Origin: Betaproteobacteria bacterium
GTDB taxonomy: Bacteria; Pseudomonadota; Gammaproteobacteria; Burkholderiales; Rhodocyclaceae
DNA: 47,159 nt
Direction: 5' to 3'
NCBI GenBank assembly: GCA_009777925.1
Contig: WRKX01000006.1
Location: 1-47,159 of the forward strand
Each line of letters opens with the position of its first letter. Position 1 is the first letter of the stretch. The notes below the pieces were generated by a model. That model worked only from the letters and a program-made list of their open reading frames with translations, made no database searches and was not told where the DNA came from. The position numbers were made by a program, and so were the translations under genes. Below are positions 34,544 to 44,364 of the stretch, piece after piece.

Positions 34544-34576
34544 AAAACGGCGCACTTTGGATGCGCCGTTTTTTAT
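34544..34576. terminator. Bidirectional rho-independent terminator
   Basis: AAAACGGCGCA and TGCGCCGTTTT form an 11-bp stem; TTTTATTTT follows on the plus strand, and a T-run follows on the minus strand as well. It serves the convergent atoA and aldo/keto-reductase genes. Confidence 0.9.
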
Positions 34577-34596
34577 TTTGGGGCGCGGCGCAATTA

Positions 34597-35436
34597 TCAG
34601 AAATCAGCCGTATCCGGGTTCGGCCCAATACGATTTGCGGGGGCGTCCAGGCCAGCCAGCCTTGTCTTGTCTTCTGCGTCAAGCTGGAAATCGAAAACGT
34701 TGAAATTCTCCCGGATACGTTCATCGTTGATGGACTTGGGGATAACTGATAACCCGGCTTCGATGTGCCAGCGAATGAGAATCTGCGCGGGAGTTCGGTT
34801 GTGCTTTTTCGCAATGGCTACGACAAGAGGATGGGTGATGAGTTTGCCTTGTCCAAGCGGACTCCAGGATTGGGTCAGGATAGCGTATTGCGCGTGAAAC
34901 GCACAGAGTTCCGGCTGGGTGAAATCAGGGTGCAATTCGATCTGGTTGATGCTCGGCACAACGCCGGTTTCACCAATGATGCGCTCCAGATGCGCGATCT
35001 GGAAGTTGGATACGCCAATGCTCCTGACGCGCTTTTCTTCTTGCAGGCGGATTAACGCTTTCCAACTGGCGAGATACTGATCTTTTCCGGGACAAGGCCA
35101 GTGAATCAGGTAGGCGTCAATGTAATCGAGGCGCAAACGCGCAAGACTTCTGTCGAATGCGGCAAGGGCGCTGTCAAAACCCTGATCGCTGTTCCAGAGT
35201 TTGGTGGTAATGAACACAGCATCGCGTGTTAAACCTGTCGCTTCAAGGCCAGCGCGTAATCCTTCGCCGACTTCGGCTTCGTTTTCATAGATGGCGGCAG
35301 TATCAATCAAGCGATAACCGCACTTCAAGGCGGTAGAAACGGCAGCCGCCGCTTTATCCGGCGCGGCCTGCCAGGTACCCAGACCAGGCTGGGGGATATG
35401 ACCGCCATCATTTAGCGGAAGAACAGGCGCTTGCAT
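34597..35436 (-). CDS. Aldo/keto reductase
   Basis: The 279-residue NADPH-dependent oxidoreductase has the full tetrad D45, Y50, K79 and H112, with GYRLIDTAAIYENE, GVSNF and the cofactor-binding IPKSINDERIRENF. Closest in layout to 2,5-diketo-D-gluconate reductases (DkgA/B); substrate unknown. AGGAGGT stands five bases before the ATG. It follows the alpha/beta hydrolase by 24 bases and probably belongs to the FHA-hydrolase-reductase operon. Confidence 0.92.
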   Translation of the reverse strand: MQAPVLPLNDGGHIPQPGLGTWQAAPDKAAAAVSTALKCGYRLIDTAAIYENEAEVGEGLRAGLEATGLTRDAVFITTKLWNSDQGFDSALAAFDRSLARLRLDYIDAYLIHWPCPGKDQYLASWKALIRLQEEKRVRSIGVSNFQIAHLERIIGETGVVPSINQIELHPDFTQPELCAFHAQYAILTQSWSPLGQGKLITHPLVVAIAKKHNRTPAQILIRWHIEAGLSVIPKSINDERIRENFNVFDFQLDAEDKTRLAGLDAPANRIGPNPDTADF

Positions 35437-35460
35437 AAAAGACCTCCTAAAAAAGGTTTC

Positions 35461-36117
35461 TCAACCATGACTCCAGGCGCGCAGCACAATGTCGCGGATC
35501 AGGTCGAGGCGGCGATGAAAGAAGTGATCCGCGCCGGGGATAACGATAACGGGCAGGTTCTGCGGTTCCGCCCATGCCAGCACGTTGGCAAGCGGCACGG
35601 TAGTATCTGCGGAGCCGTGGATGACGATGGTGTCGGCAGGGACGGCGGCAGTATCGTAGGCGCGTATGCCTTCAACGAAACCGGCGGCTGTGCCGACCAG
35701 CGCCAGGCGTTGTGCCGGACGCCCCTCTGCGTGTAAACGTTGGGCGACACGGGTTTGACAGTAAGCGCCAAAGGAAAATCCGGCGAGCGCGACCGGCAGG
35801 TTTATGCCGTCCTGAACGGTATGCCGCGCCGTCTCCAGAACGGTCAGCAGGTCGTCGGTTTCGCCCTGGCCTTCGTCGTGCGTGCCTTCGCTTTTTCCCA
35901 CTCCCCGAAAATTGGGACGAAAAACAGCATAGCCAAGCTGAAGGAAGGCTTTTGCCAGGGTATGCGCGACTTTGTTGGTATTCGCGCCGCCGCCAACAGG
36001 ATGGGGATGGGCGATCAGGGCAATGCCGCGCAATACGCCGCGCGGAATTTCAATCAGGGTATCAATCAAACCGACCGCGCCGGGGATGAGCTTTCTTTCC
36101 GCGTGTACGTTCGGCAT
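35461..36117 (-). CDS. Alpha/beta hydrolase
   Basis: The 218-residue protein opens with a short oxyanion loop AHPHPVGGGANTN, FRGVGKSEG, and the nucleophile elbow GFSFG (S115). VIHGSADTTVP gives the acid residue and PGADHFFH the histidine. This is the small COG2945-like hydrolase group; physiological substrate unknown. It is 3 bases after the FHA gene and should be translated from the same transcript. Confidence 0.9.
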   Translation of the reverse strand: MPNVHAERKLIPGAVGLIDTLIEIPRGVLRGIALIAHPHPVGGGANTNKVAHTLAKAFLQLGYAVFRPNFRGVGKSEGTHDEGQGETDDLLTVLETARHTVQDGINLPVALAGFSFGAYCQTRVAQRLHAEGRPAQRLALVGTAAGFVEGIRAYDTAAVPADTIVIHGSADTTVPLANVLAWAEPQNLPVIVIPGADHFFHRRLDLIRDIVLRAWSHG

Positions 36118-36120
36118 GGA

Positions 36121-37119
36121 TCAGAGATACTCGAATTCCAGGATCTCGGCATTTTCCTCGCGGGTGGAAAGCCCCAGGCTGAAAATGCCGCTGACGTACA
36201 GGGGAACAATAGTATTGCGGACAAAAATTTCTGCCGCGTTGCTCTGGACGACGAAAGTCCCGTTGGTACTGGTATCTTCCAGAGTGTAATGTTTGCCGCG
36301 TAGCACGATCCGGGCATGGCTGCGGGAAACACGGCTATTCTTCAGGCTGTTTCTGATGATGATGCCGTTATGACGATCTCTTCCCAGGGTGATGGAGGGA
36401 TTGTCCTTGTTCAGAATGATAGTTTCTCCCGCATAGCGAACGCAAAGATTCGGTATGGCTTCCTCCTCTTTCTGCGTACTGCTATCGGTTATTTCTGCTG
36501 CGTCAATGTCGGAAATCGGCTCTACCAGAGTAACGGAAAAAGCAGTTCCGTCTGGCATGAAGGAAATTTCATCAATCTGTTGCTCGAAGGGCGGGCGGTA
36601 CGGATTGGCGCTGGGCGGCGCCTTGCCATAGTCAATTGATTCGCGCCAGAGTATTTCCATGAGGGGGAGCGAAACACCGCCTTTGGGCAAAGACCATTCC
36701 TGCTGCAAATCCTTGATTTTCAAGCCACTATCTTCGGCAGCCTTCTGAAACAGGTCGCGGTCGCAGAGAATCTCCCCCGGCGCGGCTTGTTCCATGAGCA
36801 TTTCCGCCATGCGGATGGCGATGTTTTCATCGCCTGCGGTAAAAATGGCAACGCGAAGCGCCAGGTGAAGCCCGGAAATAGGAGGCAGCTCCGCGACCCG
36901 TTTTTGCATGTCGGTCGCGCCCAGGCAGGCGTCGTCCAACTCAGTGAAAGAAAAGGTTATGGTTGTGCTCGTGATGCTCAACACCTGACCGCGCTGGGCG
37001 ACACCGGCGCGCTCAACACGTTTCAGGCAGCGTTCCACGGAGTGGTTTGCCTCTGCCCGGCCAAGCCGTCCGGCCAGTATATCGCCACCGATTATGTTCC
37101 CGCGTACTATGATGCTCAT
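36121..37119 (-). CDS. FHA-domain protein with a degenerate cyclase-like N-terminus
   Basis: The 332-residue protein has a C-terminal FHA domain (about 225-315) with LGRDRHNG (GR at 246-247), SRSHA (265-269) and STNGTFV (NGT at 286-288), so phosphothreonine binding should be possible. Residues 1-160 (AGRLGRAEANHSVERCL, SGLHLALRVAIFTAG, LMEQAAPGEILCD) resemble a class III nucleotide-cyclase fold, but I do not find the metal-binding aspartates, so it is probably non-catalytic. No kinase gene is adjacent. It is first in an operon with the hydrolase and reductase. A copy of repeat D lies 30 bases upstream of its start. Confidence 0.82.
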   Translation of the reverse strand: MSIIVRGNIIGGDILAGRLGRAEANHSVERCLKRVERAGVAQRGQVLSITSTTITFSFTELDDACLGATDMQKRVAELPPISGLHLALRVAIFTAGDENIAIRMAEMLMEQAAPGEILCDRDLFQKAAEDSGLKIKDLQQEWSLPKGGVSLPLMEILWRESIDYGKAPPSANPYRPPFEQQIDEISFMPDGTAFSVTLVEPISDIDAAEITDSSTQKEEEAIPNLCVRYAGETIILNKDNPSITLGRDRHNGIIIRNSLKNSRVSRSHARIVLRGKHYTLEDTSTNGTFVVQSNAAEIFVRNTIVPLYVSGIFSLGLSTREENAEILEFEYL

Positions 37120-37149
37120 AACGAATTCCCGTAAAGACAGAAATTAACT

Positions 37150-37211
37150 TTGAGTCGTCCCCGCCTTAAGGCTGTGGATTCCTCGACACAGGTTAGAGAG
37201 CCTTCGGCTCC
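37150..37211 (-). repeat. Dispersed repeat D, copy 2
   Basis: On the minus strand: GGAGCCGAAGGCTCTCT, CTGTGTCGAGGAATCCACAG, CCTTAAGGCGGGGACGACTC. It has the same layout as 23862-23916, again just upstream of a minus-strand gene. The remaining gap to 37386 has no other feature I can support. Confidence 0.6.
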
Positions 37212-37386
37212 ATAAAACAACTGTCTCGCTCACCTCGCCATAAATGGCAGGGATTGCGCTCGACGCGTGTTCGCATCATAAATCATAACGGTGTCGAACG
37301 CATGTGTTTATATGCTATGGCGCGAAAGCTGGAAACAGGATGCTGAATGGCGAGTTGCTCCGACACAAGGAGCATGGTTACGCAGT

Positions 37387-38274
37387 TTAGGTCTGTCTAA
37401 AGCGGACAACGCGCCGCAAATCGTTTTTCGGCGCAAAATCCTCGTCTGTTTTAGCAGGGGCTGGAGAACCCGGAGCGAGGTGAGCGAAATCAAACAGCAG
37501 CGGATCAGCCAGGTGCGAAGGCACGACGTTTTGCAGGGCAGTAAAGACCGACTCGGTGCGTCCCGGAAAACGGGCATCCCATTCCTGCATCATGGCGCGG
37601 ATTTTCTGGCGTTGCAGATTGCTTTGCGAGCCGCAAAGATTGCAGGGAATGATGGGAAATTCCATGCCTTGCGCGTAGCGAGCAATGTCGTTTTCGGAGC
37701 AGTAGGCCAGGGGGCGAATCACTACATGCGCGTTATCGTCGGTAACGAGCTTGGGTGGCATGGCCTTTAGCTTGCCGCCAAAAAATATATTGAGGAACAG
37801 GGTGTGTACGATGTCGTCGCGGTGATGACCGAGCGCGATTTTGTTTGCGCCTAATTCTTTTGCCACGCGATAGATAATGCCGCGCCGAAGCCTGGAACAA
37901 AGCGAGCAGGTGGTTTTGCCTTCCGGGATTTTCTCTTTTACGATCGAGTAGGTATCGGCTTCGACAATGCGATATTCCACGCCGTTTTTTGCGAACCAGT
38001 CCGGGAGGATATGCGCGGGAAAACCGGGTTGCTTCTGGTCCAGATTCATTGCGATCAGACGAAAGGCAAGCGGCGCGCGCGTTTGCAAAAGAAGCAACAG
38101 GTGGAGCAGGGTTTGCGAATCCTTGCCGCCGGAAACGCAGACCAATACGGTGTCGCCCGCTTCGATCATGCGGTAATCGCTGATGGCCTGCCCGGTTTTG
38201 CGTAGCAGCCATTTTTCCAGGCGTTGCAGGGTATGCGATGGTTTCACGGTAAAGGGCAGTCTGCCAGGGTTCAT
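37387..38274 (-). CDS. ttcA: tRNA 2-thiocytidine(32) synthetase
   Basis: The 295-residue PP-loop ATPase thiolates cytidine 32 in several tRNAs. The PP-loop SGGKDS is at 48-53. Cysteines for the iron-sulfur cluster are C123 and C126 (CSLC) and C211/C214 (PCNLC). [19 protein letters not shown] and [12 protein letters not shown] are typical of TtcA rather than TilS. Length is normal. No neighbour is functionally linked. Confidence 0.97.
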   Translation of the reverse strand: MNPGRLPFTVKPSHTLQRLEKWLLRKTGQAISDYRMIEAGDTVLVCVSGGKDSQTLLHLLLLLQTRAPLAFRLIAMNLDQKQPGFPAHILPDWFAKNGVEYRIVEADTYSIVKEKIPEGKTTCSLCSRLRRGIIYRVAKELGANKIALGHHRDDIVHTLFLNIFFGGKLKAMPPKLVTDDNAHVVIRPLAYCSENDIARYAQGMEFPIIPCNLCGSQSNLQRQKIRAMMQEWDARFPGRTESVFTALQNVVPSHLADPLLFDFAHLAPGSPAPAKTDEDFAPKNDLRRVVRFRQT

Positions 38275-38408
38275 GGGTTAATTGAAAGATATGCGGCGGA
38301 TTGTCGCATAGTTCGCTATGTTAATTACCCGCGCGGCAGGAAAGTCCTGGGAGAAGAACGGCGGCGGCGTGCTATGCTGACCGCTCTATAACCAGCTCTG
38401 AACAGGTA

Positions 38409-39164
38409 ATGAATTCAAATACCGCACATCCGAAAAGAGAGGCACATGCTGTTCTCGATTTGCCGTCACGTGCCTGGAAAGCCCAGAAGATAGAGCGTAT
38501 CCTGAATCTTCAGGGCCGATATGAAGGGTGTGCATCCTCCGTAAAAATTCTGGATGTGGGAACAGGTTCCGGCGGCATTGCGCACTATTTTGTGAACCAT
38601 GCGAGTTTGAAATGTCAAGTTGATTCGGTAGATACGACAGATAATCGGAAAATTCTTGAGGGGTTTTCTTTTACACAAGTGGAAGATGTGCGCTTGCCAT
38701 TTCCGGAAGCGTCTTTCGATGTGGTAATTTCCAATCATGTGATAGAGCATGTTGGCAAAATGTCGGAACAGAAGCAGCATTTGATTGAATTGAAACGCGT
38801 GCTCAACGCAAAAGGCATAATCTACCTGGCTCTTCCTAACCGCTGGATGTTGATTGAGCCTCATTATAGGCTGGCTTTTTTGAGCTGGCTTCCCGTTTTT
38901 TTGCGTTCTCCTTACCTGCGTTTGATGGGCAAGGGTGACTTTTATGATTGCGAGCCATTGTCTTTGCGACAGCTTGAACATCTGTTGTCAGAGGTTGGTT
39001 TTTGCTTTCACAATGCCTCTATTGAGGCGATGCGCTTGTTTTTTGAAATTGAGAAGCCTGATTCCATCATAGGGAAAATGGCGTGCCGACGCTCTCCCAT
39101 ACCTCAATCGTTTTTATGCGCCATTATGCCGACCCTGTGCTATGTTTTGACCAAACAGGATTAA
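38409..39164 (+). CDS. Class I SAM-dependent methyltransferase
   Basis: The 251-residue protein contains the SAM-binding motif VKILDVGTGSGGIAHYF near residue 46 and the post-motif VISNHVIEHVG, the Methyltransf_11 pattern. Its C-terminal part (YFRLAFLSWLPVFL-type hydrophobic stretch, then DCEPLSLRQLEHLLSEVGF) is common in enzymes of lipid or surface-glycan modification. Codon use is more AT-rich than in its neighbours, which could mean transfer. It lies 16 bases before the next gene. Substrate unknown. Confidence 0.88.
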   Translation: MNSNTAHPKREAHAVLDLPSRAWKAQKIERILNLQGRYEGCASSVKILDVGTGSGGIAHYFVNHASLKCQVDSVDTTDNRKILEGFSFTQVEDVRLPFPEASFDVVISNHVIEHVGKMSEQKQHLIELKRVLNAKGIIYLALPNRWMLIEPHYRLAFLSWLPVFLRSPYLRLMGKGDFYDCEPLSLRQLEHLLSEVGFCFHNASIEAMRLFFEIEKPDSIIGKMACRRSPIPQSFLCAIMPTLCYVLTKQD

Positions 39165-39180
39165 TCATTTAAATCAAGGT

Positions 39181-40392
39181 ATGCCTATTTTTCGTTGGAA
39201 CGAGATCATTCCTACTATGCACGTCAATTTGCCTTTGCCTTCCCCGGACGCGCTTTTGCACAGTCAGCGGCTAACAGTGTTTATTCGGGAGAAAATCGAG
39301 GCGGCTGGCGGCTGGATCGGCTTTGCTGATTTCATGGAGGCGGCGCTTTATGCGCCTGCCCTGGGGTACTACGCAGCGGGCGCGACAAATTTCGGCGGGG
39401 CGGGGGATTTCGTGACCGCGCCGGAATTGTCGCCGCTGTTTGCGGAATGTCTGGCAGTAATGGCGCGGGAAGTTATGATAGTTGCGCCTTTTATTCTGGA
39501 AGTGGGTGCTGGCTCCGGGCGGTTGGCGGTGGATTTGCTGCGCGCCCTTGAGATTTTGGATGCCCTGCCGGAGCGTTACGCGATTCTGGAACTATCCGCC
39601 GATCTTGCTGCAAGACAGAAAGAGATGGTGGCGCGAGAGATTCCACACCTTCTGGAACGAGTGTCCTGGCTTCAGCGATTGCCGGAGCGGTTTTCCGGCC
39701 TGGTTCTGGCTAACGAAGTTCTTGACGCCATGCCGGTTTCCTGTGTGCTCTGGCCGGAAGGCTGGCGCGACGGCGTGGCGCTGGAGCGTGGAGTCGGCTG
39801 GCAGGAGGGGGAAGGTTTTGTCTGGCAAACGCGGCCTGCCGCAGGGCGGTTGCGCGAAGCAGCGTTAGCGATAGCTACAGCCTATTCGTTGCCGCCCGGT
39901 TATATGAGCGAAATCGGCTTGCTTGCGTCCGACTGGGTGGCTTCCTGGGGGAGTATTCTGGAACGCGGCTCGTTGCTGCTCATTGATTATGGTTTTCCGG
40001 GGCGCGAATATTATCTGCCGGAACGCCAGGAAGGCACCTTATTTTGCCATTATCGTCACCGCGCGCACGCGGAGCCTTTTTTTCTTCCGGGCTTGCAGGA
40101 CATTACCGCGCATGTTGATTTCACCGCCCTGGCCGAAGCTGCGTATGCGGCAGGATTGGAGCTCATAGGCTATACCAGTCAGGCGCGGTTTCTGCTGAAT
40201 TGCGGCCTGCTTTCCCGTTTATCCGAGCGGTTGGCAAGCAATGATCCGGCGCGTTTTCAGGTTGCCTCCGCTGTACACAAGTTGATTGAGCCGCATGAAA
40301 TGGGCGAACTCTTCAAGGTGATGGCCCTGGGCAAAGGGATTGCCGCGCCGCTTGTTGGCTTTTCCGGGGGAGACAGAAGTCATACTCTCTGA
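39181..40392 (+). CDS. MidA/NDUFAF7-family SAM-dependent methyltransferase (COG1565)
   Basis: The 403-residue protein is a SAM-dependent methyltransferase of the group that includes mitochondrial NDUFAF7: IGFADFMEAALYAPALGYYA, GDFVTAPELSPLF, FILEVGAGSGRLAVDLL and VLANEVLDAMP. NDUFAF7 methylates an arginine of a complex I subunit; bacterial members may do similarly but are little studied. The start is uncertain: ATG 39181 has AAGG only one base upstream, and ATG 39217 (MHVNLPLPSP) gives the more usual N-terminus. Confidence 0.9.
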   Translation: MPIFRWNEIIPTMHVNLPLPSPDALLHSQRLTVFIREKIEAAGGWIGFADFMEAALYAPALGYYAAGATNFGGAGDFVTAPELSPLFAECLAVMAREVMIVAPFILEVGAGSGRLAVDLLRALEILDALPERYAILELSADLAARQKEMVAREIPHLLERVSWLQRLPERFSGLVLANEVLDAMPVSCVLWPEGWRDGVALERGVGWQEGEGFVWQTRPAAGRLREAALAIATAYSLPPGYMSEIGLLASDWVASWGSILERGSLLLIDYGFPGREYYLPERQEGTLFCHYRHRAHAEPFFLPGLQDITAHVDFTALAEAAYAAGLELIGYTSQARFLLNCGLLSRLSERLASNDPARFQVASAVHKLIEPHEMGELFKVMALGKGIAAPLVGFSGGDRSHTL

Positions 40393-40460
40393 CTGGATGC
40401 AGGGACACAATATGTTATCATTTACATTTTTCGGCGTTTCCCATCCTTTTTGAATTTGCC

Positions 40461-42338
40461 ATGCTTGAAATCATTCGTAACAGCAAACGTATTGTCCAGG
40501 TTTTTCTTTTGCTTATTACCATCCCCTTTGCGGTCTGGGGACTGGAATCCTATTTCCGGGGCGGCGGTAGCGAAGACCTCGCGCAAATCGGAAAAACGCG
40601 CATCGGCATGAATGTCTTTCGGGAAGCGTTGCGTAGCGAACAGGATCGGCTAAGAAGGGAAAATCCGAATGCGAACCCTGCCGATTTCGATTCAGAGGCC
40701 ATGCGCGAGATGGTGCTTGACAGCCTGATTAACCGCTATCTGCTCCTTCTGGAAGCGCAAAAGCGCGGCTTGAACGTGCGCCTGGCGGTGCAGCAAATGA
40801 TCGCGCAGGCTCCTGATTTTCAGGAGGATGGCGTTTTCAGCCAGGAGCGTTATGAGGCAGCGATGGCAGCCAGAAGGCGCTCCCTGCTTGAATTTGAATC
40901 CGAATTACAGGAAAATCTGCTTCGCCAGGTACTTATAAGCGCGGTGTTTGATGCTTCCTTTACGCCGCAAACCGTGACTGAGCGGATTATTGCCTTACAG
41001 ACGGAAACGCGGGATGTGCAGGAAAACCTGATTACATGGTCGTCTCTGGCAAACAGGATTGAGGTTGCGGAGGAGGAAGTCAAACAGTTTTATGAGAGCA
41101 ATCATGCGCTCTTTACCCATCCTGAGCAAATTCAGGTTGAATACGTGGTACTTACCCAGAATATGTTGGGCAGCAAGGCAAAGATTTCGGAAGCTGATCT
41201 GCATGCCTGGTATGAAAATCACAAAGAGCGTTTTGCCAAAAAGCAGGAAGAGCGGCGACTCAGCCACATCCTGCTGATAACCGGCGAAGACGCGGACAAG
41301 GAGAAAATTCGCGCCGAATCCCTGCAATTGCTCGCGGAAGTGAAAAAAGAGCCGGGGCGCTTCGCTGAACTTGCCAGGACGCATTCAGAAGACCCTGGTT
41401 CTGCAAGCCAGGGGGGCGATCTGGGTTTTATGGCGCGGCAAATGCTGGTCAAACCCTTTGCGGACGCCGCGTTTACTCTGCAAAAAGGCGAAATTTCCGA
41501 TTTGGTGGAAAGCGAGTTCGGCCTTCACATCATTCGTGTGGAAGACATCCGCCCCGGTGAATATTTCCCTTTTGCCGAAGCGCGTTCTCAGGTTGAAGAG
41601 GCCATGCGGGAAGAGAACGTGGCCGGGCGTTTTGCCGAAGCGGCGGAAAACTTCGCCAACCTGATTTATGAAGAATCGGATAGCCTGAAGCCGGCTGCCG
41701 GCGCTTATGGCCTGTCTATCCAGAAGTCAGGCTGGCTGAATCGTGAATCCAGAGGCCAGGAGCCGATCTTCAATCCCAAATTGATCCGCGCGATGTTCAG
41801 CGATGAAGTGTTGAAAAATGGGCGCAATACCGAAGTCGTTGAAGTTCAGCCCGGCGTATTGGCTGCGGCGCGTTTGCTGGAATACCAGCCCGCGTTCCTG
41901 TTACCCATAGATGAAGCGCAAGAGGCAATTACATCGCGGCTGCGCGAAGACAAGGCGCAGGCCTTGGCAGTGGCAGAGGGAGAGGCAATGCTTGCCGAAG
42001 CGCGCGAAAAGGACGAACGGGGAGACTGGGGCAAAAGCCAGACCGTTTCCCGCCTTGACCCTGGCGCTTTGTACCCGGAGGCGTTGGAGGCGATTCTCAA
42101 GGTCGAAACGGATAATCTGCCGGCATATGCAGGTGTGACGCTGCCCGGTCGCGGTTATGCGCTTTACAGGATAACCAGGGCCGACGCGCCGACGGTTGAG
42201 CCGGAACTTGAAAAACTCCTCACGGAGCAGGTGGAACGCTTTACCGCGCAAAATGAGGTCGCCGCCTACCTTGCGGCTCTGCGGCAACGCTACAAGGTAA
42301 AGATAAACGATGGCATGATTCGGGAAAAAGAGCAGTAA
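40461..42338 (+). CDS. ppiD: PpiD-type periplasmic chaperone with PPIase domain
   Basis: The 625-residue inner-membrane-anchored protein has one N-terminal membrane helix (IVQVFLLLITIPFAVWGL, about 12-30), a SurA-like N-terminal chaperone region, a parvulin domain (about 264-355: RRLSHILLI, HSEDPGSASQGGDLGFM, VKPFADAAF) and a second inactive parvulin-like half to the C-terminus. It sits at the SecYEG exit and helps outer-membrane and periplasmic proteins fold. Length and layout match PpiD of other Pseudomonadota. Transcribed alone. Confidence 0.93.
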   Translation: MLEIIRNSKRIVQVFLLLITIPFAVWGLESYFRGGGSEDLAQIGKTRIGMNVFREALRSEQDRLRRENPNANPADFDSEAMREMVLDSLINRYLLLLEAQKRGLNVRLAVQQMIAQAPDFQEDGVFSQERYEAAMAARRRSLLEFESELQENLLRQVLISAVFDASFTPQTVTERIIALQTETRDVQENLITWSSLANRIEVAEEEVKQFYESNHALFTHPEQIQVEYVVLTQNMLGSKAKISEADLHAWYENHKERFAKKQEERRLSHILLITGEDADKEKIRAESLQLLAEVKKEPGRFAELARTHSEDPGSASQGGDLGFMARQMLVKPFADAAFTLQKGEISDLVESEFGLHIIRVEDIRPGEYFPFAEARSQVEEAMREENVAGRFAEAAENFANLIYEESDSLKPAAGAYGLSIQKSGWLNRESRGQEPIFNPKLIRAMFSDEVLKNGRNTEVVEVQPGVLAAARLLEYQPAFLLPIDEAQEAITSRLREDKAQALAVAEGEAMLAEAREKDERGDWGKSQTVSRLDPGALYPEALEAILKVETDNLPAYAGVTLPGRGYALYRITRADAPTVEPELEKLLTEQVERFTAQNEVAAYLAALRQRYKVKINDGMIREKEQ

Positions 42339-42413
42339 CGGGCAATTACAAAGTATTGACGTTCAAGCCGCATAAGGCTTCCTGTGATAGCGAAAGCATG
42401 AGACGACGCGCCT

Positions 42414-42590
42414 TCAACCCACAAGCGCCGGTTCGATAATGCTTTGTTGACTCGTCTTGCCGTACTGCTCGCGCTGTCTGCGGCCTGTCTTCGCGTCCTG
42501 GTATTTTGGGGAATCACTATATTTTACAGGTAGAGCGCTTTTGCCTTGAGCGCGTTTATGGATCAGGGTGAATTTTGCCGCTTGCGTCAT
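42414..42590 (-). CDS. Possible small basic protein (58 residues)
   Basis: In the 321-base gap between ppiD and the chemoreceptor gene, the minus strand has an ATG at 42590 opening a 58-codon frame rich in Lys/Arg/Gln (MTQAAKFTLIHKRAQGKSAL ...). A TATAAT-like box lies at 42619-42624 on the same strand, and because the sequence is palindromic (ATTATATAAT) a matching box serves the chemoreceptor at 42623-42628. A weak AGG precedes the ATG. I recognise no family. It may be a chance ORF. Confidence 0.25.
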   Translation of the reverse strand: MTQAAKFTLIHKRAQGKSALPVKYSDSPKYQDAKTGRRQREQYGKTSQQSIIEPALVG

Positions 42591-42659
42591 GTTTTGCCTA
42601 CGTAATATCATGACGGCAATTATATAATTTGAGCCATAAAAAATTGTGAGGATCACCAG

Positions 42660-44303
42660 ATGAGATTGAATCAACCAGTCACTGACATTGAAACCCTGTT
42701 GCCAGAAGGGGAATTCATCTATTCGCGCACGGATTTGCAAGGGCAGATCGTCGAAGCCAATGATGCCTTCGTCAAAATCAGCGCCTATTCCGTTGATGAG
42801 ATGGTCGGGCAGCCGCATAATCTTGTGCGTCATCCGGATATGCCGCCGGAAGCCTTCGAAGACATGTGGCGCGACCTCAAGGCCGGGCTGCCCTGGCGGG
42901 GGATGGTGAAAAACCGGCGCAAGGACGGCGGCTTTTACTGGGTCGTTGCCAATTCCTCCCCCGTGCGGGAAAACGGGCAGATCGTCGGCTACCAGTCGGT
43001 TCGCAGACGACCGAGCCGTGAAGAAATCACGGCAACGGAGGTGGCTTACAAACGCCTGCGTCAGGGCGACAAGTCATTGCGCATTCTCCACGGGCAGGTC
43101 GTGCCCGCGCGTAGCCTGAGATCCGTCATCCTCTCCTGGATGGCGAACGACAGTCTACAGACGGGCTCTATCGGACTGGCGATGCTCATCTTAGGAAGCT
43201 TGCTGATTGCATACACCCTTGTGCCCACGCTCCTGCCGCCCGCTTTGCTGCACGTAATGGGCGGCGCTGGCATCGTGATGGGGCTGTGGTTCCTGCTCTT
43301 TTTCCGCGCCCGTCTGATGGGTGACCTGAAAAAGACCGACGATTTTCTTGCCAACATTTTGGGCAGCGGCAACCTGCGAGCGCGCGTGCCCATGCAGCGT
43401 GACGATACCGTGGGTAACATTGCCCGGCAGTCCGGCCAGGTCGCCACATGGATTCAATCCACCTTGCAAGGCATCGAAGTCGTTGTACTGGCGGTCAAGA
43501 ATTCTGCTGCGGAAGTGGCGCAGAGCGTCGTGGCGCTGGACAAATCGGCGCAGGCGCAAAGCGACGCCACCTCTGCCGCTACCGCCGGGATTGAACAGAA
43601 CACCATCTCCATCAATGAAGTCGCTGCCAGTGCGGAACGGACGAAAGAAGTGGCGGATGAGGCGACGAAAATGTCGGAGAAGGGAAGCCTGCTGGCTGGC
43701 CAGGCCAGCGTAACCATCCTGCAACTGGCCGGGACGGTGAAAGACTCTGCCGCGCAGGTGGAACGGCTGGGCGAGCATTCCAGGGAAATTTCCCGAATTA
43801 CCGGCGTGATTCGTGGCATTGCCGAGCAAACCAACCTGCTGGCGCTCAACGCGGCTATTGAAGCTGCGCGGGCAGGGGAACATGGGCGGGGATTCGCGGT
43901 GGTGGCCGACGAAGTGCGCAAGCTTGCCGACAGCAGCGTCAAAGCGGCGGAAGAAGTCAGCCAGATGATTGGCGCCATACAGGATGAAACGGACAAGGCT
44001 GTCTCCGGCATGCGCGCGGGCGCGGAACAGGTGGAAAACGGCGTCAAATATGTCGAGGACGCGAAAGACATCCTGCAGGAAATCAACCGGCAGATAGCGC
44101 ACATGTCGACGACGGTCAGTGATATTTTCAGTTCCACCAGCAACCAGCAAAACGTCATGAGGCAAATGGCTGAAAACATTGAGCAGGTAGCCCGGATGAC
44201 CGACCAGAACCTCGCCCAGGCCAGTGATACCAGGCGCACCGCAAACAATCTGCATGCCCAGATCGGGTGGATGCAAAAGTCGGTGGCGCAATTTGTGGTC
44301 TGA
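42660..44303 (+). CDS. Methyl-accepting chemotaxis protein with PAS domain (Aer-like)
   Basis: The 547-residue receptor has an N-terminal cytoplasmic PAS domain (about 10-125; [46 protein letters not shown]), two close membrane helices (about 170-215) with almost no periplasmic loop, and an MCP signalling domain whose tip is [22 protein letters not shown]. This is the Aer plan: an internal, probably FAD-based redox or oxygen sensor. There is no C-terminal NWETF-type CheR/CheB tail. No che genes are nearby, so it is an orphan receptor. Confidence 0.93.
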   Translation: MRLNQPVTDIETLLPEGEFIYSRTDLQGQIVEANDAFVKISAYSVDEMVGQPHNLVRHPDMPPEAFEDMWRDLKAGLPWRGMVKNRRKDGGFYWVVANSSPVRENGQIVGYQSVRRRPSREEITATEVAYKRLRQGDKSLRILHGQVVPARSLRSVILSWMANDSLQTGSIGLAMLILGSLLIAYTLVPTLLPPALLHVMGGAGIVMGLWFLLFFRARLMGDLKKTDDFLANILGSGNLRARVPMQRDDTVGNIARQSGQVATWIQSTLQGIEVVVLAVKNSAAEVAQSVVALDKSAQAQSDATSAATAGIEQNTISINEVAASAERTKEVADEATKMSEKGSLLAGQASVTILQLAGTVKDSAAQVERLGEHSREISRITGVIRGIAEQTNLLALNAAIEAARAGEHGRGFAVVADEVRKLADSSVKAAEEVSQMIGAIQDETDKAVSGMRAGAEQVENGVKYVEDAKDILQEINRQIAHMSTTVSDIFSSTSNQQNVMRQMAENIEQVARMTDQNLAQASDTRRTANNLHAQIGWMQKSVAQFVV

Positions 44304-44309
44304 GCTAAA

Positions 44310-44350
44310 TTGAGTCGCCCCGGCCTCAGGGCCGGGGATTTCCAGACACA
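44310..44350. repeat. Dispersed repeat D, copy 3 (hairpin)
   Basis: TTGAGTCGCCCCGGCCTCAG continues to GGCCGGGGATTTCCAGACAC; CCCCGGCC/GGCCGGGG form an 8-bp stem with a 4-base loop. It lacks the outer GAGCC-GAA-GGCTC hairpin of copies 1 and 2. It stands between the chemoreceptor stop and the VOC gene and may end the chemoreceptor transcript. Confidence 0.55.
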
Positions 44351-44364
44351 AGTCAGGCATTTTT

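Noticed and set aside
33235-34545. 436-codon minus-strand ORF opposite the AtoD/AtoA genes
   Set aside because: It mirrors two well-conserved genes with good ribosome sites and shows no domain of its own.
37291-37770. Plus-strand ORF overlapping the ttcA 3-prime end
   Set aside because: Most of it is antisense to ttcA and the unique part shows no recognisable domain or ribosome site.
42431-42445. Possible tRNA T-loop (GGTTCGATAATGC)
   Set aside because: No acceptor stem or anticodon arm can be built around it.
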